From: CG2-30-40-21 sp043806395
Lineage (GTDB): Bacteria > UBA9089 > CG2-30-40-21
DNA: 19,885 nucleotides
Direction: 5' to 3'
Assembly: GCA_043806395.1 (NCBI GenBank)
Contig: JAZDHC010000108.1
Location: 1-19,885 of the forward strand
Each line of letters begins with the position of its first letter. Position 1 is the stretch's first letter. The notes under the pieces were generated by a model. The model did not search any database and was not told the DNA's origin. It was given only the letters and a program-made list of their open reading frames with translations. Position numbers and translations under genes: made by a program. Positions 1 through 6,046 of this stretch are shown here, in pieces.

Positions 1-134
1 GTGTTTGCAGCCTGAAGAATAATATTTATCTGCTGGTCAGATACTTCCTGAGAAGTAAACGACCTGATACTTCGCCGATTGTTAATCGTTTGTATCGTTT
101 CATTAAGCGGAAAAACTGAATCATTGTTTATCAT
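1..134 (-). CDS. nitroreductase family protein, N-terminal fragment (cut by window edge)
   Basis: Only the first 44 codons lie in the window; the gene continues past base 1. The start is ATG at 134-132, preceded by an AAGGAG ribosome site (141-146) with a 6-base gap, so this start is well supported. The reading contains ETIQTINNRRSIRSF (residues 12-26), the N-terminal signature of FMN-dependent nitroreductases, where the RRSIR arginines contact the flavin phosphate. It then runs VSDQQINIILQAAN, matching the helix that precedes the usual AP(S/T) segment. Known members are homodimeric FMN proteins that reduce nitro compounds, quinones or flavins with NAD(P)H; the substrate here cannot be told. 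It is transcribed away from the rest of the window from a consensus promoter at 164-193. The family call is confident, the subfamily is not. Confidence 0.85.
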   Translation of the reverse strand, partial: MINNDSVFPLNETIQTINNRRSIRSFTSQEVSDQQINIILQAAN

Positions 135-163
135 AAGTTACTCCTTTCTTCTATCCAATAAAT

Positions 164-193
164 ATTATACTCTATCAAACTACTTCTTGTCAA
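164..193 (-). promoter_or_regulatory. consensus sigma70 promoter of the nitroreductase gene
   Basis: On the minus strand, TTGACA (193-188) is followed after 18 bases by TATAAT (169-164). Both hexamers match the housekeeping sigma consensus perfectly. Transcription would start near 157, giving a leader of about 22 nt that contains the AAGGAG site. Such a strong promoter is usually kept in check by a repressor, and the overlapping palindrome at 187-211 is a candidate site for one. Confidence 0.8.
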
Positions 194-211
194 CTAAAAA
201 GTACTTGACAA
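187..211. promoter_or_regulatory. palindrome between two divergent promoters, possible operator
   Basis: TTGTCAA (187-193) and TTGACAA (205-211) form a perfect 7-bp inverted repeat with an 11-bp centre. A second palindrome, AAGTACTT (199-206), overlaps the right arm. The arms contain the -35 boxes of the two outward-facing promoters, so the symmetry may simply be two back-to-back -35 elements. A dimeric regulator bound here would shut off both genes. Nitroreductase genes elsewhere are often controlled by HxlR/MarR-type redox repressors, but no regulator gene is visible in this window. Confidence 0.4.
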
Positions 212-233
212 TTATATATGAAACTGATATGCT
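205..233 (+). promoter_or_regulatory. sigma70-type promoter of the DUF4234-like gene
   Basis: TTGACA (205-210), a 17-base spacer, then TATGCT (228-233) preceded by TGA, which gives a TG-extended -10. The start site would fall near 240, leaving a short leader before the ATG at 264. An imperfect inverted repeat (CTTTTTAA / TTAAAAAAG, about 234-251) lies in that leader; I assign it no function. Confidence 0.7.
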
Positions 234-263
234 CTTTTTAAGGTTAAAAAAGTGAGGTGTAAA

Positions 264-518
264 ATGCAAAATTTAATTGATTTTCAAAGCAAAAGAGAAA
301 TATATACTTACAGTATTACAAAGGACATCATTTTTACATTATTAACCTGTGGAATTTATGGCATTTTCTGGCAGTTTCGACAAATGAGAGCTATGAACTA
401 TCTCCTTGAGAATGAAAAATATAGCCCGATAAAGTGGTTTTTTCTTGTCATTATAACCTGTGGTAAATTCCCCTCGCCGAGTCCTTACCCTAAAAACTAT
501 ATCCTATCCCTGTCGTAA
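264..518 (+). pseudogene. DUF4234-like small membrane protein, 3' end lost
   Basis: The best start is ATG at 264, six bases after GAGG (254-257); an upstream GTG at 252 is in frame but overlaps that site. Residues 1-67 resemble DUF4234 proteins: a hydrophobic stretch with LTCGIYGIFWQFRQMRAMNY, then KYSPIKWFFLVIITCG. The second TCG motif in the family normally continues into more membrane sequence of the IY-x-x-Y kind. Here homology stops at about base 464, and the frame reads 17 unrelated residues to a TAA at 516-518, overlapping the convergent barrel gene by 29 bases. The promoter and ribosome site are intact, so a shortened peptide may still be made. DUF4234 has no established biochemical role. 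The loss looks like a deletion or rearrangement joint, or an assembly joint. Confidence 0.65.
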
Positions 519-2220
519 AATTATACGCTGGCTTTGTATCTTCTTTCTTTGTATAATGAGAGGTTGCGGTTAAAGATAACCGATTGCCGAGTGGATAATT
601 AAGGTTTACAGATAAATCTTGAGTCAATTTATCTGCCTTTAGGAAACCAACGGTAGTATTTAGAGAATACGGTTTGGTTTTGCCACGCAAGGAGGTATTG
701 AAGGTATGGTTATAGCTGTCTGATTGTGGTGAGCGACTTTGGGAATAAGCATAACCAAAGCCGAGATAATTGGTGATAGGCAGGCTAAAAGAAAAACCAC
801 CGGAGGTTGATTTCACCTTTTCGATTCCGGCAAGGTTATATCCATAGTTTAAGTTAACCGGCATATCTCTATTTAAGGCTTTCAGCGGATAGCTTAAATT
901 AGTCTGGATATTTTGTGTTTGTGAGGTAAGTTTACCGCCTTCTTCAGCCTTATTTTGTCCTAAGTCTATACCTGCAGAAATTTTAGCCACATTATACCGA
1001 ACCCCTGTGTTTGTCTGCCAGGAGAGTTTATCCGACTCTTTTGATATGCCTATCCCTTGAGTAAGAAACAAACTATTGGTTAATTTAGCCGCAGAGGTAA
1101 GATTCAAATTATGGTGGTCAGTCTTGCCTGAATTTGCCTTGGATTGCGATAAACCATAAGAGAGGTTGACATTAGATGTTTTTGATTGTTGTGGTATATA
1201 GGTGTGAGTAAGATTGATATTGCTGTTGCTGGCTTGCACACCTTTTGAATTTGTTTGATTTAATGTCCATGAGATGTTTGTCGTCTTCAGTAACTGATAC
1301 GATAGATTGAGGTTATTTCCTAAAGAGGAGGATGTGTTTTTTGTGCCGCTGTTTGTTTTACTTTCATTGGTATTGTATGATACTCCTGCGGCTGTATTAA
1401 GTTTGTCTGATACTTTAAAATTAAGGTTTGTCTGGCAGGCTTGTTGTGTAATTTTTGTAGAGTTGCCTGCGGATAAATAATTATTTGTCAGGCTGGAAGA
1501 AATAGCTGTATTCATAGACACCTTATCATTAATTGGCATGTCAAAACCACAGGATAGCCCTGAATTTTTTGTCTTTTTATCATTGAGTATATCCTTTGTG
1601 TTAGCTCGATTTAAGGTCGCATTCCAGTTTATACGGTTTAATGCCTTACCTCGCAAGCCAAATGAAATATTCTCTGTGGCTGTTTTTTGGGTTATGGTGC
1701 CTGCATCGTTAGAACGATTATTATTATTTGAGTAGCTGATATTTATGGGTAAATTCTTTATTAATCCAAGTCCAAGAGAAAAAGATACACCTTCCCCCTT
1801 ATCTGTCTTGAGTTTGTCCCCCACAATCGTATTCTTCTCTGAATTGGTTGTCTTAAAGGATATAGGACAATTTCCTTTTTGCATACTTAATCCTAAGGAC
1901 ATATTCTGAGTATCGCCGTTAATGAGTTTTTGATTATTGAGAGCAATGTCACCAGTTAGCCCGAATACCGTACTAAAGGCTAATGATGATAATGAGTTAA
2001 GCGTAGTAGCCTGTCTCCCCTGGGTGTCTTTGGTTATTTGACTGCCTAAATTCAGTCTGCCGGAGAGTTTTATCGGTAATTGTTGCAGCTTCTCTTTGGA
2101 TACTTCTTGCAGGATAACTTGTTGTGCTTGTTGCGGGATATTTCTGATTACCTGCACCTGAGCAAAGGAAATATTCCAGGACAAGCATAAATAAATTATG
2201 ACAAAAATTATTTGCTTCAT
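490..2220 (-). CDS. predicted outer-membrane beta-barrel protein
   Basis: 576 residues, last gene of the operon. The start ATG (2220) overlaps the upstream stop as ATGA, and an AAGGAG site (2229-2234) lies 8 bases away inside the previous gene. A signal peptide covers residues 1-20, with cleavage expected at SFA-QVQV. After a short linker (about 20-60: VIRNIPQQAQQVILQEV...) almost the whole protein is alternating polar/hydrophobic strands rich in Ser, Thr, Asn and Gly, with turns such as NNNNRSND and SKTNSGTKN. Paired strands recur every 20-25 residues. It ends in GIGYSF, the aromatic C-terminal residue that the BAM machinery recognises in many outer-membrane proteins. The length would allow a barrel of more than 20 strands. 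No POTRA or plug domain is visible, so it is not a typical TpsB, Omp85 or TonB receptor. It is plausibly the pore or anchor for the other products of the operon. Barrel call fairly sure, transport role inferred. Confidence 0.75.
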   Translation of the reverse strand: MKQIIFVIIYLCLSWNISFAQVQVIRNIPQQAQQVILQEVSKEKLQQLPIKLSGRLNLGSQITKDTQGRQATTLNSLSSLAFSTVFGLTGDIALNNQKLINGDTQNMSLGLSMQKGNCPISFKTTNSEKNTIVGDKLKTDKGEGVSFSLGLGLIKNLPINISYSNNNNRSNDAGTITQKTATENISFGLRGKALNRINWNATLNRANTKDILNDKKTKNSGLSCGFDMPINDKVSMNTAISSSLTNNYLSAGNSTKITQQACQTNLNFKVSDKLNTAAGVSYNTNESKTNSGTKNTSSSLGNNLNLSYQLLKTTNISWTLNQTNSKGVQASNSNINLTHTYIPQQSKTSNVNLSYGLSQSKANSGKTDHHNLNLTSAAKLTNSLFLTQGIGISKESDKLSWQTNTGVRYNVAKISAGIDLGQNKAEEGGKLTSQTQNIQTNLSYPLKALNRDMPVNLNYGYNLAGIEKVKSTSGGFSFSLPITNYLGFGYAYSQSRSPQSDSYNHTFNTSLRGKTKPYSLNTTVGFLKADKLTQDLSVNLNYPLGNRLSLTATSHYTKKEDTKPAYNFTTGIGYSF

Positions 2221-4241
2221 TTACCCTTCTCCTTTTCTGCCTGGGCAAAGTCCGAATACCGTGATGGATTATCTGATGTATCCACTGCCCTTATTTTATA
2301 ATACAACCCTTCTTTGCCGACTTTATTAATAAATTTTTCCTCAATGACTAATTTATCGGTTATCTTTTTATATAGCCCGGTGGGTAAATCGCAGGTATAG
2401 ACCTCATAGCCTGCCAAATCATCTACAACTACCGTATCCCAGGTTACCATAGTATACTTTTGCTTTTCCACATAGATTGCCTTTAGATTTTTAGCTGTAG
2501 GTGGTGAAATAATATCTGCTGATATAACATAAAATTTATCGCTAAGTCCACTTTCATTACCGCCAGTATCAATAGCCGAGACCTGATAGAAATATCGCTT
2601 ACCCTTTTTTACATTTGCATCGATATAGGCAAGCGTATCTGTACCGAGTTGTTTTAATAACAATGGCTTATCTGTTTCACCACGATAGAGTTTGTAACCA
2701 GCCGCATCCGAGGATAAACATATCTGCCAGCTAATCTCTACCTTGCCATCTTCTTGTGAGCGGGCATAGATACTTTTTGGGCTAAGTGGTGGCTCATCAT
2801 CAAGAATATCGCCTTTAACCCATACCTTTTGGCTCTCATTGAACGAATTATCCACACAGGATACACCCCAGTAGTAGCCTTTACCCGGTATTATCCATCT
2901 TTTATGGTATGCCTCATCCTTGTATAGCAACTCTTTTATTGGTTTTTGAGTAATCTTCATAGCCGTATCTGTGCCGGCACCACGATATAGATTAAAGCCC
3001 AAAAGGTCTTCCTCTTTTGCCCCAATCCAAGTTATCTCCACCATATGTGTTTTTATGTCGTACTTAAATTTTACATCCTTTGGTGATGCAGGTGGCTCCG
3101 TATCCTTGACTAAGCCAGAATAAGCAGAGGTATGTTTTGACTCATTTCCTGAGCTATCAACTGCCACAATTCTATAAAAATAGGTTTTACCGGGTATTAC
3201 ATCTTTATCTTCATAATATGGGAAATCGCATGGTAGCAGCTCTTTATTTATCTTCTTAAACTCAGCATCTTCTTGCAAGGTTTCACCGCGATAGATGTTG
3301 TAACCTTGTAAATCTAACTCAAGGTTCATCTTCCAGGCTAAGACTATTCTATCTTCCTGTGGTGCAATAACTCCACCCTCTGGCATAACTGGTGGAGTTT
3401 TGTCAACCAGTGCAATAATTTCAGTATAATTACCTGGTTTTGACTCTTTACCTATCAAATCCACTGCTGTAACGAAATATTGATATTTCTTACCATTTTC
3501 CACCTCACGATCCACCCAGAATGTCTTATCATCCTGCCAGAGTAACAACACCTTATTTGCCTTTTCAAACTCACCATCTTCTTTACGATAGATATTAAAT
3601 CCTACGGCAGTATAATCAAATCCTTTAACAGGCAGTTCCTTATAGTTCCAGGTTACCCTTATTTCGCTATCCCCTGCCTGACCAGATGCCTTAAAAGGTG
3701 GCTCCGGGATACGAGCCTCTTTTACGGTTATGGTTTTTACGAATTCCACTATCTCTTTATCAAATATGTCCAAAAACACTATTTTGTAAGTATATTCTTT
3801 GCCAGAGGTTACATCTTTATCCACGAACAACCTGCCTAACACCTCGGCTAATTTGGTATTGACAATGGAGAATGCGGCTATAAGGTTTCTATCCCGTAAT
3901 ATTCTTCGAACAACCTGATACTCATCCTCGCCTTTGGTTGCCTTTTTAAGCCAGTCGTATAAATCATCACCAATAAAATTCCTGAATTCCAATGGGTCAT
4001 TAATAGCCTTTATTGGTTGTTCTGTAAGTAGTTGCCAGAGTTTATCCTGCTTTTTATAGACCATAAACCCATCTGTCAACTCAGGTATCTTGCCTATCAT
4101 AATATAGACCCTATCCTTCTCCGTGAGTAAGAATGCAGGTGGTGACTCCCGAATTACCTGCTGGGCAAATCCAACCCCACTACTCAAAACAAGGAGTATC
4201 CCCAAACAAACAATTTGTTGATTAATCCTTCTGTTTATCAT
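2217..4241 (-). CDS. exported multi-domain fibronectin type III protein
   Basis: 674 residues. It begins with ATGA overlapping the TPR gene, and GGAGGT (4251-4256) lies 9 bases upstream. A signal peptide ends at about residue 26 (GVGFA-QQVIR). Residues 45-175 form an atypical first domain (VYIMIGKIPELTDGFMVYKK). Five FN3 repeats follow at roughly 181-279, 281-378, 379-480, 483-576 and 578-674. Each shows the pattern PP-x-x-P, a W strand, GYNIYRG, Y-x-D, GK-x-Y-x-Y and AVDSSGNES. No catalytic motif and no sorting tail is seen, and the last residues are a charged tail (AEKEKGK). Such chains are protein-binding or spacer modules. The position between the TPR protein and the barrel suggests a periplasmic or cell-surface scaffold. 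The mature N terminus (AQQVIRESP) resembles that of the barrel (AQVQVIRNIP). Confidence 0.85.
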   Translation of the reverse strand: MINRRINQQIVCLGILLVLSSGVGFAQQVIRESPPAFLLTEKDRVYIMIGKIPELTDGFMVYKKQDKLWQLLTEQPIKAINDPLEFRNFIGDDLYDWLKKATKGEDEYQVVRRILRDRNLIAAFSIVNTKLAEVLGRLFVDKDVTSGKEYTYKIVFLDIFDKEIVEFVKTITVKEARIPEPPFKASGQAGDSEIRVTWNYKELPVKGFDYTAVGFNIYRKEDGEFEKANKVLLLWQDDKTFWVDREVENGKKYQYFVTAVDLIGKESKPGNYTEIIALVDKTPPVMPEGGVIAPQEDRIVLAWKMNLELDLQGYNIYRGETLQEDAEFKKINKELLPCDFPYYEDKDVIPGKTYFYRIVAVDSSGNESKHTSAYSGLVKDTEPPASPKDVKFKYDIKTHMVEITWIGAKEEDLLGFNLYRGAGTDTAMKITQKPIKELLYKDEAYHKRWIIPGKGYYWGVSCVDNSFNESQKVWVKGDILDDEPPLSPKSIYARSQEDGKVEISWQICLSSDAAGYKLYRGETDKPLLLKQLGTDTLAYIDANVKKGKRYFYQVSAIDTGGNESGLSDKFYVISADIISPPTAKNLKAIYVEKQKYTMVTWDTVVVDDLAGYEVYTCDLPTGLYKKITDKLVIEEKFINKVGKEGLYYKIRAVDTSDNPSRYSDFAQAEKEKGK

Positions 4242-6046
4242 TTTTTTATTACCTCCAAATATTTTACCATCATAGGATTATCTATGACTCCAGTCATCTT
4301 TTCCCATTGCGTTATAAGCTCCGGCAATTTGTTGTTCTTCTTATAAATCCTGATTAATCCCTCATAAGCAAAATTGCATTCCTTATCCAATTCAATTACC
4401 CGCCTGTATAAGTTAGCTACCTCAATCTCATTACCCAGATTCTCCTGACAAACTGCCATATTCAGATAGGTATCTTTTTTCCCTTTATCTGCTGCCTTTA
4501 CTGCCTTTTCCCAGAATATCAAGGCAGTTTTATAGTCTTTCTTATCCTGATATATCAATGCTATCTCACAAAGGAGTGCTTCTATGTATTTGTGGTCATC
4601 CAGAAAGTCTTTGAGGTCAGCAAGAAGTTTATTCTTATCTTCTCCACGAAGTTTTATTAATAGATTCAGGCTTTCTTCTAATATCTTTTGTGGCTCTTCC
4701 AATTCCTTTGCAGCCTCAGACAATTCACCCAATTGCCCAAAATCCATCTCCCCTCCCCCAAGCCCATTAAATCGGACAAATAAACTGCCTCTTATCTCCT
4801 CTGTCTGCCTTAATGCCTTCTCAATAGCAAATTTTGTATAATACAAAGATTCTGTCCCGGCTTTCTCACCAAACCATAAGGCTAATTTATAATAAGGTAA
4901 TGGTGCGGTTGCTTTCAGGTCACAGGCTTTATTAAAATATGTAGTCGCTGAGGCGTGAGATTCCTTTTCGGATAATAGCCCCAGTTTAATATAGGCATAC
5001 GGTTCATCCCCTCTGATATTAATCATCTCTTTATAGGTTATTTCTGCCTGTGTTAGAGAGCCTTTTTCTTCATATAACCTGCCAAGTTCCTTTAGAATTA
5101 TCAAATTATCGGAATTTTTCCCCCTTGCCTCTACAAAGACACTTAGAGCTGAATCGATATCCTTTTGTTTTTCGTATGTATTAGCTATACCACGATATGT
5201 CTCTAAATCCCCTACCCTTATTTTAAGAACGGCTTTGTAAGTATTTCTTGCCTCTTCATACTTACTCTCACTAACATAAAATTTTGCAATCTTAGTCAGA
5301 ATCTCTGTATCATTTGGATAATATTTAAGCAGTTCCTGATATGTTTCTCTTGCCTCTTTATATTTATAGCCGGATGATTGTATTTCGGCTATGCGTTCGT
5401 AAATTCGCTTTTCTTTGGGAAATTGTATTTTTATTTTTTTATATAACTCCATAGCATCATGTGCCTGACGGTTCATTCGATATAATGAGCCTAAATTCAA
5501 GGCAATCTCTAAATTATCAGGGCAATATTTGTACAATCTCTGGAATATTTCTAACAGTTTTCCTTGATCCTTTTTTTGGTGATAACATTCGGCTAATATT
5601 GATAATAGCTCTCTGGAGTCAGGTTTGAGTTTCAATCCTTGCCGAGCTATTTCTTCAGCTCTATCGTACTCTTTTAATTTAATTAAAACCATAGTCAAAT
5701 TTTGGTATGTTTCAAACAGAGGGGAATAATTAAGTGATGATAAAAAATATTCCTTTGCCTGAGTCAGGTTATCTTGTTTGTAAGCCTCTGTGGCTAATTG
5801 AAAGTAAGAGCTGGCTAATGCCTTTTTTACTTGCTCATTCTTTGAGTTTGTTTGATATACCTCATTAAAACAAGCTATAGCCTCTTTATAATTTTTCATT
5901 TGATAACAAGAACTACCTTTTTGAAACAAATAATCTGCCAAGAAGTTATCCTTATACTGATTATCTTGCTTTTGCTGAGGTTGTTGTGCAAAACATACTG
6001 GTTGGCAAATTAATAAAATCAATCCAATAAAAATTATTTTTCTCAT
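4238..6046 (-). CDS. exported tetratricopeptide-repeat protein
   Basis: 602 residues. ATG shares its A with the upstream TAA (TAATG), and only a weak AGGTG lies upstream (6057-6061), so translation is probably coupled to the gene before it. A signal peptide ends at PVCFA-QQ (about residue 21). From about 35 to 385 there are around ten TPR units with the usual pattern (A..Y, G.Y..A...Y...L...P), for example YKEARETYQELLKYYPND and YEEARNTYKAVLKI. A non-TPR linker around 390-480 contains GLGGGEMDFGQ. About three more TPRs follow (490-585), and the C terminus reads MTGVIDNPMMVKYLEVIKK. TPR arrays bind peptides or hold complexes together. The exported location and the tight packing with barrel and FN3 genes point to a periplasmic assembly factor for this envelope system. 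The specific partner is unknown. Confidence 0.88.
   Translation of the reverse strand: MRKIIFIGLILLICQPVCFAQQPQQKQDNQYKDNFLADYLFQKGSSCYQMKNYKEAIACFNEVYQTNSKNEQVKKALASSYFQLATEAYKQDNLTQAKEYFLSSLNYSPLFETYQNLTMVLIKLKEYDRAEEIARQGLKLKPDSRELLSILAECYHQKKDQGKLLEIFQRLYKYCPDNLEIALNLGSLYRMNRQAHDAMELYKKIKIQFPKEKRIYERIAEIQSSGYKYKEARETYQELLKYYPNDTEILTKIAKFYVSESKYEEARNTYKAVLKIRVGDLETYRGIANTYEKQKDIDSALSVFVEARGKNSDNLIILKELGRLYEEKGSLTQAEITYKEMINIRGDEPYAYIKLGLLSEKESHASATTYFNKACDLKATAPLPYYKLALWFGEKAGTESLYYTKFAIEKALRQTEEIRGSLFVRFNGLGGGEMDFGQLGELSEAAKELEEPQKILEESLNLLIKLRGEDKNKLLADLKDFLDDHKYIEALLCEIALIYQDKKDYKTALIFWEKAVKAADKGKKDTYLNMAVCQENLGNEIEVANLYRRVIELDKECNFAYEGLIRIYKKNNKLPELITQWEKMTGVIDNPMMVKYLEVIKK

Noticed and set aside
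252..263. GTG start for the DUF4234-like gene
   Set aside because: It would place the start on top of the GAGG ribosome site; ATG at 264 has correct spacing and the family similarity begins after it.
464..492. Rho-independent terminator after the barrel gene
   Set aside because: The only hairpin (CTCGCCGAG) has a 4-bp stem and no T-tract on the minus strand, so I do not call it.
490..2220. Barrel as a two-partner secretion TpsB or Omp85 protein
   Set aside because: No POTRA domains fit in the roughly 40-residue N-terminal linker, and the giant protein has no TPS secretion domain.
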